From: Burkholderia pyrrocinia | GTDB taxonomy: Bacteria; Pseudomonadota; Gammaproteobacteria; Burkholderiales; Burkholderiaceae | Assembly (NCBI RefSeq): GCF_018417535.1 | Contig: NZ_CP070979.1 | Location: 186,001-250,000, forward strand | Length of the DNA stretch: 64,000 bases | Direction of reading: 5' to 3' | Part shown: one piece after another, positions 27,526-36,432 of the stretch | Numbering within the stretch: the stretch's first letter is position 1 | Layout: every line of letters starts with the position of its first letter | Notes under the pieces: model-generated | The model's database searches: none | What the model saw: the letters and a program-made list of their open reading frames with translations, nothing else | Told to the model about the DNA's origin: nothing | Translations under genes and position numbers: made by a program

Positions 27526-28719
27526 TTACTCGGTTGACTCCTTTGCGGTAACCGGCGCCTTCGTGCCGTCCTGCCCGACCTGGATCTCCAGCCGCTTCAG
27601 CGTTTCCGCCAGCTCCGCGTTCTTCGGCTGAATCTTCCGCGCCTGCGCGAACGCATCGCGCGCGTCATCCTGGCGGCCCAGTTTCCAGAGCACTTCGCCC
27701 TTGTGCGTCAGGCCGGTCGCATAGGCTTCGCGCGCGTCGCTGTCGTCGCCGCCGTCCTTCGCGAAGATCGCGATCGACCGGTCGAACCACGTGAGCGCTT
27801 CGTCGTTGCGGTCGAGGCGATACAGCGCCCAGCCCTTGCTGTCGAGCGCATACGCGTCGTCCGGTGACTTCGCGAGATGCGCGTCGATCATCGCGAGCCC
27901 GCGATCGACTGCGATGCCCGCGTCGGCGAGCCGATAGCCGATGTCGTTCAGGCGGTCGTCGGGGATATCGCCGAGATCGAGCACGGCGGCGACGCGGCCC
28001 GCGTCGTGCCCGGCGATCGCGAGCGACAGCAGCTTGGTGACGATCTGTTGCCGCAATTCGGTGCCGATCCGGCTGCCGTTGGCCACCAGGCTGCCGAGGT
28101 ATTGCGTGTACAGGTCCGGTGTGCCGGGGGCGTTCGCGCTGTTCGCGATGGCCGCGCCCGGGCCCGCGCACCAGTCGGTGTCGGCGGATCCGGCCAGCAT
28201 CCCGGTGTAGAGATTGATGGTCCGCGGCGTGCGCGATTGCGCGTAGTAGGTATAGCCGTTCGCATCCGAATAGCCGCACGCCAGATATTCGTTTTCCACG
28301 TCCAGTACATACGGGAAGTGGCCGAGCGGCTCCTTGCCGGATGGATCGACCAGCCGGAACGATTCGCCCATGTCGCCTTCGCCGACGATCGCGTTGAACA
28401 CCCACTGCTTCTGCGGATGAGACTTCGGCAGCCGGATCCTGACGGTGTGCCCGGCAGCGTCGGTCGTGCCGAAGATCACGCTGTCGTGCTGGTCCGGCTT
28501 GGCGGGCAGGCCCGCGATGACCTGGCCGGGCAGGAACAGCCGGTACCGTGCATTCGGCAGCGGCTGGTGCGTGACGGGGTCGCGCAACACGAACTGGTGG
28601 ACATAAGCCCCTTTCCCCAACGACGCCGTCGGCGCGATGTAGGTGCGCGCGTGGGCGGCGGGCAGGGCGGTGCAGCTCAAGGCCGCGGCAACGAGCGCGG
28701 CGAGAAGGCGTGATGTCAT
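27526..28719 (-). CDS. Exported TPR protein, unknown role
   Basis: The 397-residue protein has a signal peptide (MTSRLLAALVAAALSCTALP, cut near AHA-RT). Residues 25-130 form a beta-rich domain with YVHQFVLRDPVTHQPLPNARYRL, a style seen in type VI secretion-associated and bacterial surface proteins. The C-terminal third holds TPR-like repeats: AYALDSKGWALYRLDRNDEALTWFDR and THKGEVLWKLGRQDDARDAFAQARKIQPKNAEL. The start at 28719 is chosen because the signal peptide begins there. No operon partner is visible. Confidence 0.72.
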   Translation of the reverse strand: MTSRLLAALVAAALSCTALPAAHARTYIAPTASLGKGAYVHQFVLRDPVTHQPLPNARYRLFLPGQVIAGLPAKPDQHDSVIFGTTDAAGHTVRIRLPKSHPQKQWVFNAIVGEGDMGESFRLVDPSGKEPLGHFPYVLDVENEYLACGYSDANGYTYYAQSRTPRTINLYTGMLAGSADTDWCAGPGAAIANSANAPGTPDLYTQYLGSLVANGSRIGTELRQQIVTKLLSLAIAGHDAGRVAAVLDLGDIPDDRLNDIGYRLADAGIAVDRGLAMIDAHLAKSPDDAYALDSKGWALYRLDRNDEALTWFDRSIAIFAKDGGDDSDAREAYATGLTHKGEVLWKLGRQDDARDAFAQARKIQPKNAELAETLKRLEIQVGQDGTKAPVTAKESTE

Positions 28720-29024
28720 GAATGTGCGGTTCTTGTATGTAAGGTTGTTGTTGACCGACGGCCGGACAGGCACTGAACAACCTGCGCAAGCTTCGATAAA
28801 CAACGGGCCGCGGCCCGCGAATCCCGATGCCGATTGCCGGATCGTCCAGCGCAATTCAATGCGGATTCCGCCCGCCGCGACGTGACGCGTGGAAGCGGCG
28901 GACGGGTGACACGCGAATGCAGCGAGCAGCATAACAGGCGCGTGCCGCGCACTCGTGCCGATCGACACGCCGGACGCCGCGCGCCGCATATCCGGCCGCG
29001 CGTGCTTCTGTCAAACTGGCGCCC
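28720..29024. other. Non-coding divergent stretch before the recombinase gene
   Basis: These 305 bases lie between the exported TPR protein (minus) and the tyrosine recombinase (plus). I see no tRNA, attachment-like duplication or terminator. The first 80 bases are A/T-richer (near 28735-28800) and likely hold the promoter of the TPR gene. Confidence 0.35.
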
Positions 29025-30746
29025 ATGAAACCGCGCCTCGCTTTACCGCCTTCCTCCGATTCCGCGCCTGCGCCCGCAGGCTTTCCCGACGCCGACGAAC
29101 TGGCCGCGCTGCGTGCGTGGTACGCGGGCATGACCGTGCGCCAGGCCGTCGAGCGCTACCTGCCCGATCGTCTCGGCGATGGGCGGTCGGCGCGCGGCGT
29201 GATCGGCGGCATTCGCCGTCGCCTCGTGCGCGTCGCGCGGCAGGCCGGCCGGCCCGATCTCGCTGAACGGCTCGGTCATCCCGACGGTGAGCGTGTGCGG
29301 GAGGCGAAGGCCGCAACCGAAGCGATCGGCCTGCTGCGCCATGCGCGCGTGCCGGTCCCGCAGATCAGCGACGACGTCGGCCTGTGGCTGCCCGCACGCG
29401 CGGTCGCTGCGCTGCGCGCGCGCGGGATCGCGACGCTGGCCGATCTGACCGTGCGGATTCCGCGCCGGCGCCAGTGGTGGAGCGCGATTCCGGGCCTCGG
29501 CGTGGCCGGCGCGCGGCGCATCGAGGCGTTCTTCGCCGCGCATCCGGACCTGACCGAACGGGCGCGCGCGCTGATCGCCGCGACGCCGCGCGGCAGCATC
29601 GTGCCGTGGGAGCAGTTGAAGCTGCCGCACGAGGTCGACGGCTCGGCCGGCACGTTCCGCGCGCCGCGCGCGACCAGCACGCTCGACGCGGACAACGATT
29701 ACGCGGCCGTGCACGCATGGCTGTCGCTGCACGAATCGGCCGCGACGCGGCGCGCGTACCGCAAGGAGGCCGAGCGGCTGATCCTGTGGGCGATCGTCGA
29801 GCGCGGCCGCGCGCTGTCGTCGCTGACGACCGAGGATGCGGTCGCGTATCGCGCGTTCGTGCGGCGCCCGACGCCGCACGAACGCTGGGTCGGGCCCGTA
29901 CGGCCACGCGGCGCGCCCGACTGGCGGCCGTTCTCGGGCGGGCTGTCCGCGCGCTCGGCGGCGTACACGCTGTCGGTGCTCGGCGCGCTGTTCCGCTGGC
30001 TGATCGAGCAGCGCTACCTGCTCGCGAATCCGTTCGCGGGCGTCAAGGTGCGCGACACGCGCGGCGTGAACGCACTCGACACGTCGCATGCGTTCACCGA
30101 AGGCGAGTGGCTGCTGGTCCGCACGATCGCCGACGGGCTCGAGTTCCGCAAGGAGGCGTCGTCCGGCTGGACGCCGGCCGCCGCGCAACGGCTGCGCTTC
30201 ATCCTCGATTTCGGCTATGCGACCGGGCTGCGCGCGAGCGAACTGGTCGGCGCGACGCTCGGCGACATCGAAACGGATGCGCACGGCGACGCGTGGCTGA
30301 AGGTGATCGGCAAGGGGCGCAAGGCCGCGCGCGTCGCACTGCCGCCGCTGGCGCGCACGGCGCTCGATCGCCACCTGGTCGCGCGCCGGTTGCCGGTTAC
30401 GCCGATGCGCTGGCGGCCCGATACACCGCTGATTCCGAGCCTCGCGGAAGACGACGGGGCCGCGATCACGAGCGTGCGGCTGTGGAAGGTGATGCAGCGC
30501 TTCTTCGCGCAGACGGCCGATGTCGTCGACGCCGATAACCCGGCGCTCGCGCAGAAGCTGCGGCAGGCGAGCCCGCACTGGATGCGTCACACGCATGCGA
30601 CGCACGCGCTGGCGCGCGGGGCGGAGTTGACGACGGTGCGCGACAACCTGCGGCATGCGTCGATCTCGACGACGTCGATTTATCTGCATGGCGACGATGT
30701 GAAGCGGGCGCGGCAGATGTCGAGTGCGTTTGCAGCCGACAAGTAG
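29025..30746 (+). CDS. Tyrosine recombinase with N-terminal DUF3701-like domain
   Basis: The 573-residue protein joins a 200-residue N-terminal domain with a helix-hairpin-helix-like stretch (WWSAIPGLGVAGARRIEAFF) to a SAM-like core-binding domain (DNDYAAVHAWLSLHESAATRRAYRKEAERL) and a catalytic domain. The catalytic set is visible: Arg in YATGLRASELVGA, HxxR in HWMRHTHATHAL, and Tyr in HASISTTSIYLH. It looks intact. No phage or transposon genes, tRNA or att repeats flank it, so it may be a domesticated recombinase rather than part of an element. Confidence 0.88.
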   Translation: MKPRLALPPSSDSAPAPAGFPDADELAALRAWYAGMTVRQAVERYLPDRLGDGRSARGVIGGIRRRLVRVARQAGRPDLAERLGHPDGERVREAKAATEAIGLLRHARVPVPQISDDVGLWLPARAVAALRARGIATLADLTVRIPRRRQWWSAIPGLGVAGARRIEAFFAAHPDLTERARALIAATPRGSIVPWEQLKLPHEVDGSAGTFRAPRATSTLDADNDYAAVHAWLSLHESAATRRAYRKEAERLILWAIVERGRALSSLTTEDAVAYRAFVRRPTPHERWVGPVRPRGAPDWRPFSGGLSARSAAYTLSVLGALFRWLIEQRYLLANPFAGVKVRDTRGVNALDTSHAFTEGEWLLVRTIADGLEFRKEASSGWTPAAAQRLRFILDFGYATGLRASELVGATLGDIETDAHGDAWLKVIGKGRKAARVALPPLARTALDRHLVARRLPVTPMRWRPDTPLIPSLAEDDGAAITSVRLWKVMQRFFAQTADVVDADNPALAQKLRQASPHWMRHTHATHALARGAELTTVRDNLRHASISTTSIYLHGDDVKRARQMSSAFAADK

Positions 30747-30987
30747 GCGGAATGCGTGGGGGCGTCGCGTTTGCGCCAGTTTTTTGTGAAGCGCTAATGG
30801 ACGATTCACCGGGCCGCAACGTAACTGTCAGGTGTGTCAGGAGATTGTTGGCCGGGAAGGCACGCCCGCCCGTGCGCGAATGCGCGATCGGTCGACGGAT
30901 GGATGACGCGCCGCAGCGTATCTGCGGACAAGACGGAACGGTCCGTCGCAAACGACGGTCATAAACTTTTTCACCGGGAGCAGCGAG

Positions 30988-31311
30988 ATGGCATCGAGCC
31001 AGGGTACGGTCGATTTCATCGTCGAGCAGATGGCGGCGGCCGGCACGGTATCGGCCCGCAAGATGTTCGGCGAATACGGCGTCTATTGCGACGGCAAGAT
31101 GGTCGCGCTGGTTTGCGACGACCGGCTGTTCGTCAAGCCGACCCCCGAAGGCCGCGCGTATCTCGGCACCTGCGACGAAGGCCCGCCGTATCCGGGCGCG
31201 AAGCCGCACCTCGTCATCGCCGGCGATCGCTGGGACGACCGCGAATGGCTGTCGGCGCTGATCCGGATCACCGCCGCGCAATTGCCGGTGCCGGTGAAGC
31301 GAAGCCGATAG
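30988..31311 (+). CDS. TfoX/Sxy N-terminal domain protein
   Basis: The 107-residue protein consists of the TfoX N-terminal domain alone: TVSARKMFGEYGVYCDGKMVALVCDDRLFVKPT and AYLGTCDEGPPYPGAKPHLVI. In gamma-proteobacteria full-length TfoX/Sxy works with CRP to switch on competence genes. Stand-alone N-domains are common in beta-proteobacteria and their role is unclear. CGGGAGC precedes the ATG. The neighbour is the recombinase upstream, but the 241-base gap suggests separate control. Confidence 0.85.
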   Translation: MASSQGTVDFIVEQMAAAGTVSARKMFGEYGVYCDGKMVALVCDDRLFVKPTPEGRAYLGTCDEGPPYPGAKPHLVIAGDRWDDREWLSALIRITAAQLPVPVKRSR

Positions 31312-31412
31312 CGGCGGTGCGCCACGCGTAACCACGCGTAACGCCGTGCAGCGCGCAGGCGTATTCTGTGACACATGCGTGCGACCAGCGCGCGCCCGGC
31401 GGGAGCACAAGA

Positions 31413-32333
31413 ATGGAGACATCCAAACATCCGCGCGGCACGTGGCTTGCCCGTCGCGCCTGGCACGCGCTCGTCGCGGTCCTTTGTGTCGGCTGGAGCG
31501 CGCTGTCGTTCGGCGCGGAAGGTCTAGGCGGCGCGGCGGCGCTGCTCGACCGATACCACAGCCTCGGCGCGCAACTGAAGGACAACGCGTTTCACCGGCC
31601 GCTGACCCTCGAATCGTCGGAGGCGTCGTCGTCGCTGAAGGGCGACATCTACGCGGTGGTCGACTATCCGTTCGCGGTCGTGAACGGCCAGCTCAACGAT
31701 TCCGCGCAAGGCCCGGCGAACTGGTGTGCGGTGCTGATCCTGCACCTGAACACGAAGTACTGTCGCGCATCGAGCGACGGCAACGGCCCGGTGCTCGACG
31801 TCAACGTCGGCCGCAAGATCCAGCAGAAGCTGTCGGATACCTATCGCTTGCAGTTCCGCTATCGCGTGGCGGCCGCGACACCCGACTATTTCCAGGTCGA
31901 CCTGACCGCGGACAGCGGCCCGATGGGCACGAAGGATTACCGGATTGCGCTGGAGGCCGTGCCGGTCGGCGCGTCGCGCACGTTCCTGCACCTCACGTAT
32001 TCGTACGGCTTTGGCACGGTCGGCCGGATGGCGATGAAGACCTACCTCGCGACGGTCGGCAGCGACAAGGTCGGGTTCACGGCCGTCGGCGACGCATCGG
32101 CCGCGCGGCCGCAATACATCGGCGGCGTGCGCGGGCTGCTGGAGCGCAATACGATGCGCTACTACCTCGCGATCGACACCTATCTCGCGACGCTCGACAA
32201 GCCGCTCGACCAGCGCCTCGCGCGCTGGTTCGACGCGACCGAGCAGTATCCGCAGCAACTGCACGAAGTGGAGAAGAGCGCGTATCTGCAGATGAAAGCG
32301 CAGGAGGTGCAGCGGCAGCAGGCGGCGCGGTAG
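31413..32333 (+). CDS. Exported protein of unknown function
   Basis: The 306-residue protein starts at 31413 with GGGAG before the ATG. It has a long signal peptide (WHALVAVLCVGWSALSFGAEG) and a periplasmic body. The central region alternates strands such as IYAVVDYPFAVVNGQL, YRLQFRYRVAAATPDYFQVDLTA and TFLHLTYSYGFGTVGRMAMK, and could adopt a START/SRPBCC-like cavity fold. That is only an impression. I recognise no family name. It converges on the ABC binding-protein gene 26 bases later. Confidence 0.7.
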   Translation: METSKHPRGTWLARRAWHALVAVLCVGWSALSFGAEGLGGAAALLDRYHSLGAQLKDNAFHRPLTLESSEASSSLKGDIYAVVDYPFAVVNGQLNDSAQGPANWCAVLILHLNTKYCRASSDGNGPVLDVNVGRKIQQKLSDTYRLQFRYRVAAATPDYFQVDLTADSGPMGTKDYRIALEAVPVGASRTFLHLTYSYGFGTVGRMAMKTYLATVGSDKVGFTAVGDASAARPQYIGGVRGLLERNTMRYYLAIDTYLATLDKPLDQRLARWFDATEQYPQQLHEVEKSAYLQMKAQEVQRQQAAR

Positions 32334-32358
32334 GCGGCGCCTGCTGCCGGGTTGCCGC

Positions 32359-33510
32359 TCAGTTCGACGCGCCGCCGACCGTGCGGATGCTGTGCCACTG
32401 CCCCTGTTCGACGCGGAACAGCGTGTAGGGCGGCTTGATCAGGTCGCCGCGCTCGTCGAACGAGATCTTCCCGGTCACGCCGGTGACCGACACGCCCGGC
32501 AGGCTCGCGACGATCTTGCCGCGATCGACCGAATCGGCCTTGCGGATCGCCGCGATCATCGCGAGCGCCGCGTCGTACGCGAACGGCGCATACAGCTCGA
32601 CGTCCTGGTTGAAGCGCGCCTTGTAGCGCTGCGCGAACGCGACGGCGGACGGCAGCTTGTCGAGTGCGGGGCCCGGTTCGAGATCCTGCGTGCCTTCGCC
32701 CGAGTTGCCGGCGATCTTCAGGAATGCGTTGCTTTTCAGCGCGCCGGCGCCGAACAGCTGCGCGCGGATGCCGAGCGAGCGCATCTGCTTGACGAGCATC
32801 GCACCCTGTTCGTCGAGCCCGCCGAAGAACAGCAGGTCGACGTTATTGCTCTTCATCGTCGTCAGGATGCCGCGGAAATCGACAGCCTTGTCGTTCGTGT
32901 ATTCGCGGTCGACGACGCTGCCGTGCGCGTCCTTCACGCCTTTCTCGAACGCGTCGGCAAGCCCCTGGCCGAACGCGGTGCGATCGTCGATGATGCCGAT
33001 CCGCTTCGCCTTCAACTGCTCGACCGCGAAGCGTCCGGCCACCACGCCGCCGACACCGTCGTGCCCCATCGTGCGGAACACGTTCTTGAAGCCCTGCATC
33101 GTCAGTTGCGGATTGGTCGAGCCGGGCGTGATCATTGCAACGTTCGCCTGCCGGTAGACGGCCGACGCGGGAATGCTGCAGCCCGAGTTGTAGTGGCCGA
33201 TCACGCCGACCACGCCGTCGTCGACGAGCTTCTGCGCGACCTGGATCGCAATGCGCGGATCGGCCTGGTCGTCCTGCACGTCGAGCGCGAAGCGCACCGG
33301 CTTGCCGCCGATGGTCGGATGCTTCGCGTTCTCCTCGTCGAGCGCGAGCTGCGCACCGTATTGCAGATCCTTGCCGACGCGCGCGACGGGCCCCGTCAGC
33401 GGGCCGGCGAAGCCGATCTTGATGGTTTCCGGGTCCGCGGCCTGCGCGGACGCCGTGACCGTGCCGATCGAGCAGACGGCCAGCCAAACCAGCCAGTTAC
33501 GACGATTCAT
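32359..33510 (-). CDS. Orphan periplasmic binding protein, branched-chain amino acid type
   Basis: The 383-residue protein has a signal peptide (to about residue 24, SAQAADPETIKIGFAGPLTG) and the LivJ/LivK pattern: DLQYGAQLALDEENAK, VRFALDVQDDQADPRIAIQVAQKLVDDGVVGVIGH and PFAYDAALAMIAAI. It overlaps the stop of the FAD oxidase by ATGA, so the pair is cotranslated, but no permease or ATPase gene accompanies it. It may feed a shared HAAT transporter or serve as a sensor partner. The ligand is unknown, probably an amino acid used by the oxidase. Confidence 0.88.
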   Translation of the reverse strand: MNRRNWLVWLAVCSIGTVTASAQAADPETIKIGFAGPLTGPVARVGKDLQYGAQLALDEENAKHPTIGGKPVRFALDVQDDQADPRIAIQVAQKLVDDGVVGVIGHYNSGCSIPASAVYRQANVAMITPGSTNPQLTMQGFKNVFRTMGHDGVGGVVAGRFAVEQLKAKRIGIIDDRTAFGQGLADAFEKGVKDAHGSVVDREYTNDKAVDFRGILTTMKSNNVDLLFFGGLDEQGAMLVKQMRSLGIRAQLFGAGALKSNAFLKIAGNSGEGTQDLEPGPALDKLPSAVAFAQRYKARFNQDVELYAPFAYDAALAMIAAIRKADSVDRGKIVASLPGVSVTGVTGKISFDERGDLIKPPYTLFRVEQGQWHSIRTVGGASN

Positions 33511-34778
33511 GATGCCTCTCCTTGCAGTGGTTGAAGTCGCGGCGCGCGTCGGAATCGCGCGGCCCGGTATGGCGTGAGGTCCAGCGGCGGTGCGCGCTGG
33601 GCGACGAGGTCGGCGACGATCCGCCCGGTGATGCCGGCGAGTGTCACGCCGAGATGCTGATGACCGAACGCGTGGATCACGCGCGCGCTGGCGCGCGCGC
33701 GGCCGATGACGGGCACGCCGTCCGGCAGCGTCGGCCGGAAGCCGAGCCAGCTGTGCGTCGGCGCGCCGAGCGACGGCACGGCTTCGCGTGCGGAACGCGT
33801 GAGCAGCGCGACGAGCGAGCGGTTCATCGGGGCGTCGAAGCCGCCGAGTTCGACGGTGCCGGCCGCGCGCAACCCTTCGTCGAGCGGCGTCATGTAGAAG
33901 CCGCGCTCGGCCCAGCCGACCGGCCGCGTGACGATCCGCTCATGCGCGGCGAACTGCACGTGATAGCCGCGCTCGGTATCGAGCGGCACCGCGTCGCCGC
34001 ACGCGGCGGCGAATTCACGCGAGCGGGCGCCCGCGGCAATGACGACGTGATCGAAGGCGCGCACCAGGCCGCCTGCATGCACGTTCACGCCGTCGCCGAC
34101 GGGCTCGATCCGCTCGACGCGCGCGTGTTCGAGCGTCGCGCCGCCGGTGGCCAGATGCGCGAACAGTTCGCCGAGAAACCCGTGCGGATCGGAGAAAAAC
34201 CAGCTTCCGACGAACAGCACGCCGCGCGCGAAGATCGGCGCGAGCGCGGGCTCGAGCCGGCGGATCGCGTTCGCGTCGAGTAGCTCGAACGGCACACCGA
34301 GCCGGTGCCGCAGCGCGAGCGACGGCTGCGCGGCGTCGAACGACGCCTGCCGCGCGTACAGGTACAGGCATTCGCGCGGCCGCACGAACGCCGCGAGCCG
34401 CGGCGGGGCGAGCAGCGGCGCATAGCCGTCGGCGGCGCGCGACAGCAGCGCGGCCAGCGCGCTCGCGCTGCGTGCGTGGCGCGCGGGCGTCGAGGCGAGC
34501 AGGAACCGCGCGAGCCACGGCGCGCCGTGCAGCAGGTACGGCCAGCGGATGCGCAGCGGGCTGTCGGCGGAAAACAGGAAGTGCGGGATGTTGCGGAACA
34601 CGGACGGGCCGTTCACCGGCACGCAGCCGTACGGCGCGAACGTCGCGGCGTTGCCGAACGACGCGCCGTGGCCGACGCCGGCCGGATCGAACAGCGTCAC
34701 GCGATGCCCGTCGCGTTGCAGCCATGCCGCGGCGCCGAGCCCGATGAAGCCTGCACCCACGATGGCGACGTTCGCCAT
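33507..34778 (-). CDS. FAD-dependent D-amino-acid oxidoreductase (DadA/DAO family)
   Basis: The 423-residue flavoprotein has the FAD-binding motif VAIVGAGFIGLGAAAWLQRDG and the family segments GHGASFGNAATFAPYG near residue 37, VIAAGARSREFA near 240, and the C-terminal FRPTLPDGVPVIGRARASARVIHAFGHQHLGVTLA. It should oxidise a D- or cyclic amino acid. The start at 34778 aligns with the FAD motif. It is the first gene of a two-gene operon with an orphan binding protein and is divergent from a MocR-type regulator that probably controls it. Confidence 0.87.
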   Translation of the reverse strand: MANVAIVGAGFIGLGAAAWLQRDGHRVTLFDPAGVGHGASFGNAATFAPYGCVPVNGPSVFRNIPHFLFSADSPLRIRWPYLLHGAPWLARFLLASTPARHARSASALAALLSRAADGYAPLLAPPRLAAFVRPRECLYLYARQASFDAAQPSLALRHRLGVPFELLDANAIRRLEPALAPIFARGVLFVGSWFFSDPHGFLGELFAHLATGGATLEHARVERIEPVGDGVNVHAGGLVRAFDHVVIAAGARSREFAAACGDAVPLDTERGYHVQFAAHERIVTRPVGWAERGFYMTPLDEGLRAAGTVELGGFDAPMNRSLVALLTRSAREAVPSLGAPTHSWLGFRPTLPDGVPVIGRARASARVIHAFGHQHLGVTLAGITGRIVADLVAQRAPPLDLTPYRAARFRRAPRLQPLQGEAS

Positions 34779-35009
34779 GACGCATTCCCTCCGGCACACA
34801 TGGTTCACACAAAGTTGCGATTAAGAATCACACAGTAATTTTTTGTGTGCAATCAAAATGCGATTGTGTGGCGCCAGTGTTTACCCGATTCCAACTGGCT
34901 GATTCGACAGACTTTTCCGATGAAGTTTGACGGAGAGGGGATGTCATATACAATCGCTGGGCAGGTCAAAATGACAGACAAACGCTTTTTGTGTGGTCAC
35001 GGGCGATAA
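34779..35009. promoter_or_regulatory. Divergent control region with repeated TTGTGTG elements
   Basis: This A/T-rich gap separates the FAD oxidase operon from its likely MocR regulator. The heptamer TTGTGTG occurs three times in direct orientation (34843-34849, 34864-34870, 34989-34995), an exact inverted copy CACACAA lies at 34806-34812 and a one-mismatch inverted copy at 34829-34835. MocR proteins are known to bind direct repeats in such divergent regions, so these are candidate operators. Binding is inference; the repeats are directly visible. Confidence 0.5.
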
Positions 35010-36422
35010 ATGGCATCAGACAAACTTTCCGGCGAGCGCGACGGCGGCGCGCCGGTGCAGGCGAAGCGGCCGACTTATGTCGAGGTATCGAGCTCGATCG
35101 AGGAGGAAATCCGCAACGGCACGTATCCGCCGGGCAGCCGCCTGCCGCCGCAGCGCCAGCTCGCGACCGAACTCGGCATCAACGTGTCGACCGTGTCCCG
35201 TGCCTATAAGGAACTGCAACTGCGCGGGCTCGTGATCGGCAGCAAGCGCCGCGGTTCGCTCGTCACCGGCGGCGCGATGCCGAGCATCGCGCCGGCCCGT
35301 GCGTCGCTCGCGGCGGGCAACGGCGTGATCGACCTGACCGTGAACCGCCCGGCGACCGGCGAATTTCTCGCGAGCCTCGCGCAGACGTTCGGCACGCTGC
35401 CGAACGACCCGCGTTTCGCCGCGTTGCAGGAATACCAGCCGCCGCAGGGGCCCGACTGGGCACGCGCGGCCGGCGCGCGGTGGCTTGCCGCGCCCGGCTT
35501 CGCGCCGTCGCGCGACCAGGTGGTCGTCACGAGCGGCGCGCAGCACGGGCTGTATGCGGTGCTGAACAGCCTGATCGGCACCGACGGCGTGATCGTGGCC
35601 GATCGCCTCACGTATTACGGGCTCAAGGCGCTCGCGCCGGTGTTCCAGTTCGAGATCGTCAGCGCGCCGGCCGACGACGACGGCCTGCTGCCCGACGAGA
35701 TCGAACGGATCTGCCAGCGCATGCCGGTCAAGGCGATCTTCGTCGTGCCGAACCTGCAGAACCCGACCGTGACGACGATGAGCCTCGCGCGCCGGATGGC
35801 GCTCGTCGACATCGCGCGGCGCCATCACGTGACGATCATCGAGGACGATGTATACGGCCCGCTCGTGCGTGACCGGCTGCCGGCGATCGCGGGGCTGTGC
35901 CCCGAGCTGACGTTCCATATCGGCGCGACGTCGAAGATCCTCGCGCCGGGGCTGCGCCTCGGCTACCTGAGCTGCCCGCGCGACAGCGTCGCGCTGTGCG
36001 CGGAAGCGGTGCGCACGACCGCGTGGATGCCCGCGCCGATCTCGATGCTGATCGCGACGGTATGGATCGAGGACGGCACCGCCGAGCGGATCATGGCCGC
36101 GCAACTCGCGGAGATTCGCGCGCGCGTCGATCTCGCGCGGGAACTGCTGCCGGCCGGGCAGTTGAAGTCCGACCCTGCGTGCATGTTCGTATGGCTGCGG
36201 CTGCCGCCGCCATGGCGTGCCGACGACTTCGCCGCGAACGCGAAGGCGCGCGGCGTGATCGTGATGCCGTCGTCGACGTTCGCGGTCGATCGCGCGGAAA
36301 TCGAGCACGGCGTGCGCATCAACCTCGCGTGCCCGGCCACGCGCGACGAGCTCGTCAACGGGCTGCGGATTCTGTCCGGCACGCTGAAGGACCGGCCGCG
36401 CGCGCTGTTCGGCTCGATCTGA
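35010..36422 (+). CDS. MocR family regulator (GntR-type HTH fused to aminotransferase domain)
   Basis: The 470-residue protein joins an N-terminal GntR winged helix (IEEEIRNGTYPPGSRLPPQRQLATELGINVSTVSRAYKEL, residues 29-70) to a fold-type I aminotransferase domain that senses PLP or a PLP adduct. The PLP-binding lysine sits in HIGATSKILAPGLRLGYL near residue 315, with VPNLQNPT and EDDVYGPL as further cofactor segments. It is divergent from the FAD oxidase operon, its probable target, across a gap with repeated heptamers. Confidence 0.92.
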   Translation: MASDKLSGERDGGAPVQAKRPTYVEVSSSIEEEIRNGTYPPGSRLPPQRQLATELGINVSTVSRAYKELQLRGLVIGSKRRGSLVTGGAMPSIAPARASLAAGNGVIDLTVNRPATGEFLASLAQTFGTLPNDPRFAALQEYQPPQGPDWARAAGARWLAAPGFAPSRDQVVVTSGAQHGLYAVLNSLIGTDGVIVADRLTYYGLKALAPVFQFEIVSAPADDDGLLPDEIERICQRMPVKAIFVVPNLQNPTVTTMSLARRMALVDIARRHHVTIIEDDVYGPLVRDRLPAIAGLCPELTFHIGATSKILAPGLRLGYLSCPRDSVALCAEAVRTTAWMPAPISMLIATVWIEDGTAERIMAAQLAEIRARVDLARELLPAGQLKSDPACMFVWLRLPPPWRADDFAANAKARGVIVMPSSTFAVDRAEIEHGVRINLACPATRDELVNGLRILSGTLKDRPRALFGSI

Positions 36423-36432
36423 CGGCGGAGGC

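Noticed and set aside
28720..29024. tRNA or attachment site beside the recombinase
   Set aside because: No cloverleaf-like sequence or duplicated core was found on either side of the recombinase gene.
31323..31342. Two tandem copies of a 10-base unit CCACGCGTAA
   Set aside because: Only two short copies; most likely chance in GC-rich spacer DNA.
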